Source: Thalassospira lucentensis (GTDB lineage: Bacteria; Pseudomonadota; Alphaproteobacteria; Rhodospirillales; Thalassospiraceae). Taken from it: a DNA stretch of 64,000 nucleotides. The stretch is from NCBI RefSeq assembly GCF_032921865.1, contig NZ_CP136684.1:131501-195500 (forward strand), given 5' to 3'. The notes under the pieces are model-generated. The model had not been told where the DNA came from. It ran no database searches and saw nothing but the letters and a program-made list of their open reading frames with translations. Positions 54,762 through 62,675 of the stretch are shown piece after piece; position 1 is the stretch's first letter, and each line of letters begins with the position of its first letter. The position numbers were made by a program, and so were the translations under genes.

Positions 54762-56671
54762 GCCGCTCCTCCCGATTTTTTGCGTGCCGCGTCCCATGTG
54801 GTGCAAAGCGCGCGATATTTTTCCGCCATCTGTGCAACGGCTGTTTGATCGTCAATGTTACCCGCAAGCCAGTCGCGCGCAACCCCGGCAAAGATCGTCC
54901 GCCCGACGGCAAATCCCTTGACCATGTCATGCTTGGCGGCAACTTCGAAACTTGCCACCAGTTCGGCTTCGGGCGCTTCAAGGCCCAGAACGACGATGCC
55001 CCGGCAATACGGATCATGGCGCGAAATCATGTCACAGGCATGACGCCATGCCGTGTCCGATTTCATCGGCTCCAGCTTCCACCAATCGGGATACACCCCG
55101 ATTTCATAGAACCGCTGGATGATCTTTGCCGTCGTCTGATCATCACAGGCCGCAACCTTGGACGGGATGATTTCCAGAAGGAATTCAAGCCTGTTGGCCC
55201 GTGCCCCATCTGCCAGACGTTTGATGGTTTCTTCCTGATCGGCCTTCATCGCCGCGTCGTCATCGGGGTGATAGAAACACAGCACCTTGACGACATGCTC
55301 GACCGGCCATTCGGCAAGCTTGCTGCCAATATCAGGGCCGATTTCCAACCGTAACGGACGCGATCCCGGCAATTCAACCGGCCGCCCGATCCAAAGCCGG
55401 GTACCGGCTGCGGCATAAAGCGCATCACGGCCAAGGCGCGGTTCGCACAGGATGCCATAACCCGATTTGTCGCCCGCTACATCGCGCACCGAACGCAGAC
55501 AAAGCTCCTTGAACGGCCCGATCCGGTCGCGCGAAACGCCAACCTCATCGGCCAGGTCTTCAAGCTGCATGCGGTGATCAAATGCAAAAACCCGCATTTC
55601 CGGCCAGTCACCAATCCGGTTCGTCGACCAATGGATCTGCTCCAGCTCCGCATCATGACGCAACGACGGGTTCTTGATCCCCCGCTTGAAAAAGAACTGC
55701 AATTCTTCCCAACTGGGATAGGCCGGCGTGCAGCCATGCCGCGACACCGCAAACGCCCCGCAGGCATTGGCATATTTAAGCGACGTTTCCCAATCCTGAT
55801 CCGTCAGCCAGCCCTTGAGCAGGCCGGACATAAACCCGTCGCCAGCGCCCAGAACGTTAAACACCTCAACCGGGAAACCAGGGCCGGAAATACCGTCATC
55901 AAGCTTCGCACCAATCTTGCCGGTAAAGGCAACCGCCCCCATCGGCCCGCGTTTGCACACCAGCGTCGCATGCGACGTAACCCGCACATTTTCAAGCGCC
56001 TCAAGCGTATCGGTCGTGCCACCGGCAATGTGAAATTCTTCCTCGGTCCCGACAATCAGGTCAAACAGATGCAGGGTCGATTGCAGCTCCTTGGTGACTT
56101 TGTCCGATGCAATGAAGCGGTTTTCACCGTCCCCATGCCCCGACAATCCCCAAAGATTGGGCCGGTAATCGATATCAAGTGCTGTTTTGGCCCCATTTTC
56201 CCGCGCCAGTTTCAACGCCTTCAGAACCGCTCCCCGCGTGCGCGGATGCGATAAATGCGTCCCTGTCACCGTAACGCACCGCGCATCGGCGATGAATTCG
56301 GGATCAATGTCATCCTCGCACAACGCCATATCGGCACAGTTTTCGCGATAGAAAATCAACGGAAACTGTTCCTGATCGCGCACGCCCAAAAGGACAAGGG
56401 CCGTCAGACGTTCGGGGTCGGTAATCACCCCGCGCACATCCACCCCTTCGGCCACAAGCTGTTCACGGATGAAACGGCCCATATGCTCGTCCCCGACCCG
56501 CGTAATCAGGGCTGATTTCAGGCCAAGCCGCGCGGTTCCGCACGCCATATTGGTGGGCGATCCGCCGATATATTTGCTAAAGGATGCCATATCCTCAAGT
56601 CGGCCGCCGATCTGCGCGCCATAAAGATCGACCGATGATCTTCCGATGGTAATGACATCAAGCTTTTTCAT
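54758..56671 (-). CDS. iolC: 5-dehydro-2-deoxygluconokinase with C-terminal DUF2090 domain
   Basis: The 637-residue protein joins a PfkB-type kinase (residues 1-~315; GGSPTNMACGTARLG, catalytic GAGDGFMSGLLKG) to a DUF2090 domain (~330-637; FAFDHRMQLEDLADE, CFYHPDD). The kinase makes 5-dehydro-2-deoxygluconate 6-phosphate. DUF2090 is aldolase-like, and since no iolJ is present it may cleave the product to dihydroxyacetone phosphate and malonate semialdehyde; that is inference. It is twice the size of Bacillus IolC, as usual in proteobacteria. Confidence 0.95.
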   Translation of the reverse strand: MKKLDVITIGRSSVDLYGAQIGGRLEDMASFSKYIGGSPTNMACGTARLGLKSALITRVGDEHMGRFIREQLVAEGVDVRGVITDPERLTALVLLGVRDQEQFPLIFYRENCADMALCEDDIDPEFIADARCVTVTGTHLSHPRTRGAVLKALKLARENGAKTALDIDYRPNLWGLSGHGDGENRFIASDKVTKELQSTLHLFDLIVGTEEEFHIAGGTTDTLEALENVRVTSHATLVCKRGPMGAVAFTGKIGAKLDDGISGPGFPVEVFNVLGAGDGFMSGLLKGWLTDQDWETSLKYANACGAFAVSRHGCTPAYPSWEELQFFFKRGIKNPSLRHDAELEQIHWSTNRIGDWPEMRVFAFDHRMQLEDLADEVGVSRDRIGPFKELCLRSVRDVAGDKSGYGILCEPRLGRDALYAAAGTRLWIGRPVELPGSRPLRLEIGPDIGSKLAEWPVEHVVKVLCFYHPDDDAAMKADQEETIKRLADGARANRLEFLLEIIPSKVAACDDQTTAKIIQRFYEIGVYPDWWKLEPMKSDTAWRHACDMISRHDPYCRGIVVLGLEAPEAELVASFEVAAKHDMVKGFAVGRTIFAGVARDWLAGNIDDQTAVAQMAEKYRALCTTWDAARKKSGGAA

Positions 56672-57450
56672 CAGATCGTCCCCCCAAGCGATCCTTCAAG
56701 CTCGGCCAGTTCCTGACCGCCCGCCATCAGATCCTGCAATTCTTCGGGTTTGATTTCGCCCCGCTTTGCCGTGCCATGCGTCTGCCCGCGGTTCAAAACC
56801 GTGAAACGGTCGCCTACCGCCATGGCATGGCGCACGTTATGGGTAATGAAAATCACCCCGATGCCCGATTTGCGCACACGGTCGATGGTCGCAAGGACAT
56901 TGGATGTCTGCCGCACGCCAAGGGCCGATGTCGGCTCGTCCAGAATAAGGACCTTGGCCCCGAAATAGACCGCACGCGCAATCGCCACCGTCTGCCGCTC
57001 GCCCCCCGAAAGGGTGCCAACCGCCTGTTCGGGTTCACGCAGATTGATGCCCATACGGGCCATTTCGTTCAGCGTGACGGAATTGGCATGATCGAAATCG
57101 ATCCATTTGAACGGGCCGAAACTTTTGCGCGGTTCACGCCCCATCCAGAAATTGCGCGTCACCGACATCAACGGGATCATCGCCAGATCCTGATAAACGG
57201 TGGCAATGCCGCTTTCCATGGCGTCACGCGGGCTATCAAATGTGATTTCCTTGCCGCTGACCTTCATCGTCCCCTTGGTCGGTTTATGCACACCCGACAT
57301 GGTCTTGATAAAGGTCGATTTGCCCGCACCATTATCGCCCAGAAGACAATGGCACTCGCCTTCCATCACATCGAACGACACCCCGCCCAGCGCAATCACC
57401 GGACCAAAATGCTTTTCGATATTGTTCATTTCAATCAATGGCGTGCTCAT
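56671..57450 (-). CDS. Sugar-type ABC transporter ATP-binding protein (inositol)
   Basis: The 259-residue single-domain ATPase has Walker A (GDNGAGKST), signature LSGGERQT and Walker [13 protein letters not shown]. The short single-cassette form matches the inositol importer ATPase of Caulobacter type (IatA-like) in role, although many sugar ATPases are double-length. ATG 57450 overlaps the permease stop by one base, with GGGAG upstream. It overlaps iolC by one base. Confidence 0.92.
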   Translation of the reverse strand: MSTPLIEMNNIEKHFGPVIALGGVSFDVMEGECHCLLGDNGAGKSTFIKTMSGVHKPTKGTMKVSGKEITFDSPRDAMESGIATVYQDLAMIPLMSVTRNFWMGREPRKSFGPFKWIDFDHANSVTLNEMARMGINLREPEQAVGTLSGGERQTVAIARAVYFGAKVLILDEPTSALGVRQTSNVLATIDRVRKSGIGVIFITHNVRHAMAVGDRFTVLNRGQTHGTAKRGEIKPEELQDLMAGGQELAELEGSLGGTI

Positions 57451-58547
57451 CACCGTTCTCCCGTGATCATGCGGCGGATATAGGTGTTCATGATGACGGC
57501 AAGGATCAGGATACCGCCCAGGAACACACGGAACAGCGAACTTTCAGCCCCGGCAAAAAACAGCCCCTGCTGAACCACACCGAAAATCAGCGCGCCAAGT
57601 GCCGCCCCGATGACCGAACCATATCCCCCGGTCAAAAGCGCGCCACCGATCACCACACAGATGATCGCTTCAAACTCTTTCAAAAGCCCGCGGTCGGCTG
57701 CCGCCGAACCGAATTCCATCACCTGACAGGTGGCGAAAACCGTGGCACAGAACGCGGTAAACATGAACATCAGGATTTTGACCCGATTAACCGGCACCCC
57801 GACATAGCGTGCTGCCTGCGCATCCCCGCCGGATGCGAAAATCCAGTTCCCGAAACGGGTTTTGGTCAAAAGCCAGTGCCCGAAAATCACCAGAGCCAGC
57901 GCCCAGACCACCAGCATCGGCAGGCCTTCAACAACCGGCTGACCGGCACGCGAACCGCGCGTAAAGGTATCAAGCAGCCCCAGATCGGCAAACCACTGGA
58001 ACAGGTCCTTGAAAATCACCCCGCCAAACAGGAAAGCCAGCGGATCACCCTCTGCGGCTTCCTTGACCCCGCCAATAATCGTCTGGCGCGTGGTCAGGAT
58101 GGATAACCAGATGGTCAGACCGCGCAGGATATAAAGAAACGCCAGCGTGACGATAAAGCTCGGCAGTCCGGTCTTGATCACAAGGAACCCGTTTAGCGCA
58201 CCAAGGGCGACGCAAACGACGAAGGCCGCAATGATCGACAGCCACACCGGCCATCCCATATGCACCGACAGAATGGCAATCACCACCCCGGCAAAGCCGA
58301 TCATCGATCCAACCGACAGATCAAATTCGCCAGCAATCATCAAAAGACAGGCGCCAACGGCGATAATGGCAAACTGCGCAGAAACCACGCCCCAGTTCTG
58401 GACCCCTTCGGGCGAGAACATGCCGCTATCGCCCGCGATCATGAAGAAGAAAACAAAGACCAGGATCGTGCCGCAAATAGCACCCAGTTCCGGTCGGATC
58501 ATGGCACGTCGAAGGGTTGAGACTTGCTTGAGCCGCTCGTCCGTCAT
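57450..58547 (-). CDS. Sugar-type ABC transporter permease (inositol)
   Basis: The 365-residue protein has about ten hydrophobic segments and belongs to the RbsC/XylH-type permeases ([40 protein letters not shown]). It forms the channel for the binding-protein-dependent importer in the iol regulon. A hairpin lies in the 76-base gap to the binding-protein gene. Confidence 0.92.
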   Translation of the reverse strand: MTDERLKQVSTLRRAMIRPELGAICGTILVFVFFFMIAGDSGMFSPEGVQNWGVVSAQFAIIAVGACLLMIAGEFDLSVGSMIGFAGVVIAILSVHMGWPVWLSIIAAFVVCVALGALNGFLVIKTGLPSFIVTLAFLYILRGLTIWLSILTTRQTIIGGVKEAAEGDPLAFLFGGVIFKDLFQWFADLGLLDTFTRGSRAGQPVVEGLPMLVVWALALVIFGHWLLTKTRFGNWIFASGGDAQAARYVGVPVNRVKILMFMFTAFCATVFATCQVMEFGSAAADRGLLKEFEAIICVVIGGALLTGGYGSVIGAALGALIFGVVQQGLFFAGAESSLFRVFLGGILILAVIMNTYIRRMITGER

Positions 58548-58581
58548 GACATCACTCTTTTATCTGGCAGGTGAATTTTGC

Positions 58582-58609
58582 CAGGGGGCGGCCAGATGCC
58601 AGCCCCCTG
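58582..58609 (-). other. Intercistronic hairpin between binding-protein and permease genes of the inositol importer
   Basis: CAGGGGGC (58582-58589) and GCCCCCTG (58602-58609) pair perfectly, with an inner GGC/GCC extension. No T run follows. Like the element at 36048-36087, it probably lets the binding protein be made in excess over the membrane parts. Confidence 0.6.
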
Positions 58610-58623
58610 ACGGGAGGTAACAC

Positions 58624-59565
58624 TTAACGGAATTCGCCAGCGTATTTTTCAACAAGCGCGATATTGTCCTTGGTAATGAAACCAGGACCGGAATTGATGT
58701 TGCCGGATGGCAGAACACCATATCGTGCATAGTTGGTCAGGATAACGACCGGCAGATACCCCTGAAGGTAAGGCTGCTGATCGATGGCAAAGTTGATTTC
58801 GTCCTTTTTGATCGCTTCGGCGATTTCGCTGGAAAGATCGAACGTGCCAAACATGATCTGACCGGCAAGACCGGCATCACGAACGGCGGCCAGGGTCGGG
58901 TGCGCAGAGTTCGGACCAAGGGTCAGGATCGCATCCACATCCGGGTTGGAATTAAGATACGCCGCAACCTTGTTCTTCACTTCCGACGGGTCCATGCCGC
59001 TATCGATCATCTGGCTGCCAAGTTCGACACCCAGCGCATCGGCAAAGCCACGGCAACGTTCAACCGATGCCGGGTTGGTGATGTAATGGTTCACACAGAC
59101 AAATGATTTCGCACCGGCGGCTGCGGCCCGTTTGCCTGCGCCGAAACCGGCATCATATTCCGGCTGACCGACATGCATCAGCGCGCCAAGCTCGGCGGAC
59201 TGTTCAACCGTGCCGGAATTGATGGTGATCACCGGAATACCGCGATCAACCGCATCCATGATCGGGCCTTTAAGCACGTTGAAATCGGCGATGGTAACGA
59301 TAATGCCGTCCGGGTTGGTGGCAGCCGCCTGTTCAACGATACGGGCCATATCGGCCAGATCGCCGGTCGGCGGGTTACGGTAATCAACCGTGACTTCCAT
59401 CTGGTCGCCTGCGACCTTGATGGCATTCTTGATGGTGTTCCACCAGCTGTCCGAGTCCGGTGCATGGCTGATCAGAACGAATTTTTCGTCTTCTGCCGAA
59501 GCAGTCCCGGTCAATCCGGCAAAGGCAATGGCAGCGGCCGCAATTGCGGTCAAAGTCTTCTTCAT
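58624..59565 (-). CDS. Periplasmic sugar-binding protein (inositol importer)
   Basis: From ATG 59565 (GGGAGG upstream) the protein has 313 residues, with a signal peptide (cleavage after TASAE, residue ~25) and a type 1 sugar-binding fold (VLISHAPDSDSWWNTIKNAI). It is the first gene of the transporter-iol operon and has the RpiR-type palindrome 150 bases upstream. Inositol is the probable ligand from context. Confidence 0.93.
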   Translation of the reverse strand: MKKTLTAIAAAAIAFAGLTGTASAEDEKFVLISHAPDSDSWWNTIKNAIKVAGDQMEVTVDYRNPPTGDLADMARIVEQAAATNPDGIIVTIADFNVLKGPIMDAVDRGIPVITINSGTVEQSAELGALMHVGQPEYDAGFGAGKRAAAAGAKSFVCVNHYITNPASVERCRGFADALGVELGSQMIDSGMDPSEVKNKVAAYLNSNPDVDAILTLGPNSAHPTLAAVRDAGLAGQIMFGTFDLSSEIAEAIKKDEINFAIDQQPYLQGYLPVVILTNYARYGVLPSGNINSGPGFITKDNIALVEKYAGEFR

Positions 59566-59716
59566 CGTTAGCCTCCCTAGTGGCTTTGAAACGGGGCCGC
59601 ATGTTGCGCCCCGATGCGTCGACTGAATGTTCAGTGAGCGGTCCGGCCTGTGATTTCTTGAGGCGTCACTTTTTACCGGGCCTCGCTTGCGGGCGTTAGG
59701 AACCCCAAATGCGATG

Positions 59717-59736
59717 AATGGAATTTTTATTCCATT
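59717..59736. promoter_or_regulatory. Candidate RpiR operator upstream of the inositol transporter-iol operon
   Basis: AATGGAAT-TTTT-ATTCCATT is a perfect palindrome with eight-base arms and a four-base centre. It shares the core pattern ATRGAAT-N4-ATTCYAT with the site at 60651-60668. It lies between the binding-protein gene and the RpiR gene, 152 bases before ATG 59565. Confidence 0.72.
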
Positions 59737-59761
59737 TTTATTTTGATGCAACAAATTTTTT

Positions 59762-60643
59762 CTATTGCGCAGCCTGATCGCGCTTCGCCCCGATCGCAAC
59801 CGCCAGCGAAATTGCCAGAGAAAGCGTGGCCGACAGCGCCCTGAACGCACCCACATCGACTTCGGACACCGCAAGTGTCAGGGCATCAATCCGCCGAAGC
59901 GGGCTGGTCATGGTATCGGTAATCGCCACCACCGGGTTGCCGAGTCCCCGTGCATAGGCCGCCAGATCGATGGTTTCCTGCGAATAGGGGGCAAAGGTAA
60001 TGGCAATCATGACATCGCCCTTGCGGATGGCGTGGCGCGGGTTAAGCTTCCCCACCCCGTCATGCAGCACTGCCGGGATGTCCATTTTTTCAAACGCATA
60101 GGATAAATAACTCGCGACCGGGAATGCCCGCCTGAATCCGACAATATGGATCATCGGGGCTGCGGCCAGCACATCAACCGCCTCTTCAAGCGACCCTGCA
60201 TCAATCGACGATGCCAGATTTTCCAGTGACAGCCGCCCGGCCTCGACAAACTCGGCCAAAAGCGCGCTTGGGCTATCGGCCCCGCTTGCCCGCAGATTTT
60301 CCAATCGCGTCGCGTAATCGGGCCATTTCTGGGCATATGTTTCGCGAAACATCTTCTGCATTTCGGAAAAACCCGAAAAGCCCAGCAACTGACAGAACCG
60401 CATGAAGGCCGATGGCTGTACCCCCGCCCCGGCGGACAGCTCCGCCACGGTCGAAACCGCAATACGGTCTGTATTCTGGGCAACGAATTCGGCGCATTGC
60501 CTCAATCTTTTGGGCATTGCCTCCGATATTTCAGCAAGACGATGATTGAATTCCTCAAGCGAGACCGGCGCGGTTTGGTCCGTCATGGCGTACGGGTTTC
60601 CTGTTTTTGTTTTTGCTTGACGCTGGATGTATTCCATGATCAT
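59762..60643 (-). CDS. MurR/RpiR family transcriptional regulator of the inositol genes
   Basis: Up to 293 residues: an N-terminal helix-turn-helix (about residues 38-95; STVAELSAGAGVQPSAFMRF) and a C-terminal sugar-isomerase (SIS) domain (about 140-280; MIHIVGFRRAFPVASYLSY). RpiR proteins bind a sugar phosphate and usually repress their operon. It lies between two matching palindromes, consistent with control of the iol operon, the divergent dehydrogenase and itself. The start is uncertain: ATG at 60643, 60637 or 60586 are all in frame, and the last gives 274 residues. Confidence 0.92.
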   Translation of the reverse strand: MIMEYIQRQAKTKTGNPYAMTDQTAPVSLEEFNHRLAEISEAMPKRLRQCAEFVAQNTDRIAVSTVAELSAGAGVQPSAFMRFCQLLGFSGFSEMQKMFRETYAQKWPDYATRLENLRASGADSPSALLAEFVEAGRLSLENLASSIDAGSLEEAVDVLAAAPMIHIVGFRRAFPVASYLSYAFEKMDIPAVLHDGVGKLNPRHAIRKGDVMIAITFAPYSQETIDLAAYARGLGNPVVAITDTMTSPLRRIDALTLAVSEVDVGAFRALSATLSLAISLAVAIGAKRDQAAQ

Positions 60644-60650
60644 CCATTTT

Positions 60651-60668
60651 ATAGAATAAAAATTCTAT
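60651..60668. promoter_or_regulatory. Candidate RpiR operator in the regulator/dehydrogenase gap
   Basis: ATAGAAT-AAAA-ATTCTAT is a perfect palindrome with seven-base arms and a four-base centre. It sits in the 52-base divergent gap between the RpiR gene and the Gfo/Idh/MocA gene and matches the palindrome at 59717-59736 in architecture and core. Confidence 0.72.
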
Positions 60669-60695
60669 TTTGATATCGGCAGGGAGTCCAGCGAA

Positions 60696-61823
60696 ATGGC
60701 ATCAATCGGAATTGGCCTGATCGGCACCGGTTTCATGGGCAAAGCGCATGCGCTTGCATTTGGCGCGGTGCGCGCTGTGATGGGCGATGTCCCCGATGTG
60801 CGGCTTGAACTGCTATGCGACACCCCGGCGGATAAGGCCCAAACCATGGCCGATCAGTTCGGCTTTGCGCGTGCTACTGACGACTGGAAGGCCCTGATTT
60901 CCGATCCGGCGGTCGATATCGTATCGATCACCACCCCCAATATGCTGCATTTTGACATGGCACTGGCCGCAATTGCGGCGGGCAAGCATGTCTATTGCGA
61001 AAAGCCGCTGGCCCTGACACTTGATCAGGCGCGCGCGATGCGCGATGCGGCGCGCAATGCCGCGGTCAAAACCATGGTCGGCTACAATTACATCAAAAAC
61101 CCCGCCTTCACCCATGCCTGTAAATTGCTCCGCGAGGGTGCGATTGGCGATATCGTGCATTTCCGCGGCTGGGTGGACGAGGATTATCAGGCCAATCCCG
61201 AACTGCCATGGACCTGGCGCAGCACGATTGCCGATGCCGGATTGGGGGCGCTTGGCGATATGGGATGCCATCTGGTGTCAATGACCTATGGCCTTGTCGG
61301 CCCGATCGACAGCCTGATTGCCGACATGCAGACCGTTCACGATACACGCCCGCTGGCCGATGGATCAGGCCGGGCAAAGGTCGAAAACGAGGACACGGCA
61401 ACCGCCCTTGTCCGCTTTGCCAGCGGTGTTCAGGGCAGCATTTCAACATCGCGTTCGGCATGGGGCCGCAAAAGCCGACTGGCGTGGGAGGTCCATGGCA
61501 CCAAGGGCATGCTGTGCTTTGATCAGGAACGCATGAACGAATTGCAGCTTTACCGCAACGAAGGCCCGGCAGCAAAACAGGGCTTCACCACCATCCTGAC
61601 CGGCCCGGAACATCCGCCTTATGGCAATTTCTGCCCCGCACCGGGTCATCAGCTCGGCTTTAACGACCTCAAAGTGATCGAAGCCGCCGCCCTTCTGCGC
61701 GCCATCCGCGACAATCACGCCGCCTATCCGGGCTTTGATGATGCGTTTGAATTCGAAAAAGTCATCCACGCGGTTGCCCTCTCGGCCCGCGAGGAACGGC
61801 GCGTAAAAATCGACGACCTTTAA
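60696..61823 (+). CDS. Gfo/Idh/MocA family dehydrogenase, probable inositol-related
   Basis: The 375-residue enzyme has the NAD motif GLIGTGFMGKAHA, the catalytic lysine in YCEKPLALTLDQA and GDMGCHLVSMTYGL. It resembles IolG/IolX-type inositol dehydrogenases more than sugar reductases, but the substrate (for example another inositol stereoisomer) is not fixed. AGGGAG precedes the ATG. Its promoter region contains one of the two RpiR-type palindromes. Confidence 0.88.
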   Translation: MASIGIGLIGTGFMGKAHALAFGAVRAVMGDVPDVRLELLCDTPADKAQTMADQFGFARATDDWKALISDPAVDIVSITTPNMLHFDMALAAIAAGKHVYCEKPLALTLDQARAMRDAARNAAVKTMVGYNYIKNPAFTHACKLLREGAIGDIVHFRGWVDEDYQANPELPWTWRSTIADAGLGALGDMGCHLVSMTYGLVGPIDSLIADMQTVHDTRPLADGSGRAKVENEDTATALVRFASGVQGSISTSRSAWGRKSRLAWEVHGTKGMLCFDQERMNELQLYRNEGPAAKQGFTTILTGPEHPPYGNFCPAPGHQLGFNDLKVIEAAALLRAIRDNHAAYPGFDDAFEFEKVIHAVALSAREERRVKIDDL

Positions 61824-61846
61824 ACCCACGGCTTTATCGGAAGGGC

Positions 61847-62035
61847 TCAGAAGTCCGACTTATGTTCGGGCTTGCCCTTCCGCTTGCCCGATGCCAGCTC
61901 TTCAAGCTCCGCTTCGGACATGGTTTCTTCCATCTCTTTCGCAGCACCTTTAAGCTCGCTTTTCTTCTTCTCGCCCCGTTTGACCGAAAGCGCCAAACCG
62001 GCCGCCATCTGCTGTGCTTTGGATTTCGCAGGCAT
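61847..62035 (-). CDS. DUF3008-like small basic/acidic protein
   Basis: From ATG 62035 the product has 62 residues, starting MPAKSKAQQMAAGLALSVKRG and then Lys/Glu-rich with EMEETMSEAELEELAS. This matches the DUF3008 family of small, highly charged bacterial proteins of unknown function. AGGGA lies upstream and is partly inside a 17-base inverted repeat. It converges with the dehydrogenase gene, 23 bases apart. Confidence 0.82.
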   Translation of the reverse strand: MPAKSKAQQMAAGLALSVKRGEKKKSELKGAAKEMEETMSEAELEELASGKRKGKPEHKSDF

Positions 62036-62675
62036 TGTCTCGTCCCTGTTTTGGATGTTTGCCCTGATTGTCAAACATCCAAAACAGGCCGGAAGTTCCA
62101 AAAAACGTTAAACCAGTTCATTGGAAAGGCCGTGATTTCAAATCGTCGGTACGACACCAATCTGTATGTACCACATCATATCACAGGAAGGTTTCCTCCA
62201 TCGGGATGCCTTATTCGCTCGACGCACGACGATCCTTCGTTGCCGGTCACATTTCACGAATCGTACGCGCCGCACGCGACCATTTTGTTCTGGATCGATC
62301 CGGCTGATCAATCTTCACCGGCAATTTGCCGGTCGGGCGATGTATATCCTGCCTTTTACCGAACCCGGTCATCAATAGATGCAAGTAATTCAATACTATA
62401 CGTTTGGTGTTGGTATCGAAGGCCTACAGGGGATTCTGATAAAGATATTTAACGTTCTGGGGCTGACACAAACCCAACCTTTGGCTGCATTTTCATTTAT
62501 TTAACATACAATTTTTCACGACAGTCTCTTGCAAAACAGGGCCGATCACGGCCATATTCTTTCAGATATGGTTGGGGGAAACAGCCAATTGTGATGCGGT
62601 CGCGTGAATAACCTGGCGAACAGGAACACCAGGCCTGTCACAATATGGCGATAACAACGTTTGGAAGGTCAGACG
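62036..62675. other. 640-base region without a convincing gene
   Basis: It contains the 17-base inverted repeat at 62045-62088, then mixed-composition sequence that becomes AT-richer around 62380-62520, where a promoter for the downstream synthetase gene is likely (for example near CATTTATTTAACATACAAT). Short palindromes (GGCCG-ATCA-CGGCC and CATAT...ATATG) occur near 62540-62570. Open frames present show no ribosome binding site or recognisable product. Confidence 0.5.
62045..62088. repeat. Perfect 17-base inverted repeat before the DUF3008-like gene
   Basis: CCTGTTTTGGATGTTTG and CAAACATCCAAAACAGG are exact inverted copies separated by ten bases. The near arm reaches into the ribosome binding site of the minus-strand gene that starts at 62035, so an RNA hairpin could sequester it. 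It could instead be a protein-binding site. Confidence 0.75.

Noticed and set aside
62379-62504. 41-codon plus-strand frame beginning MQVIQYYTFGVG
   Set aside because: It has protein-like composition, but no ribosome binding site and no recognisable family; too short to call.
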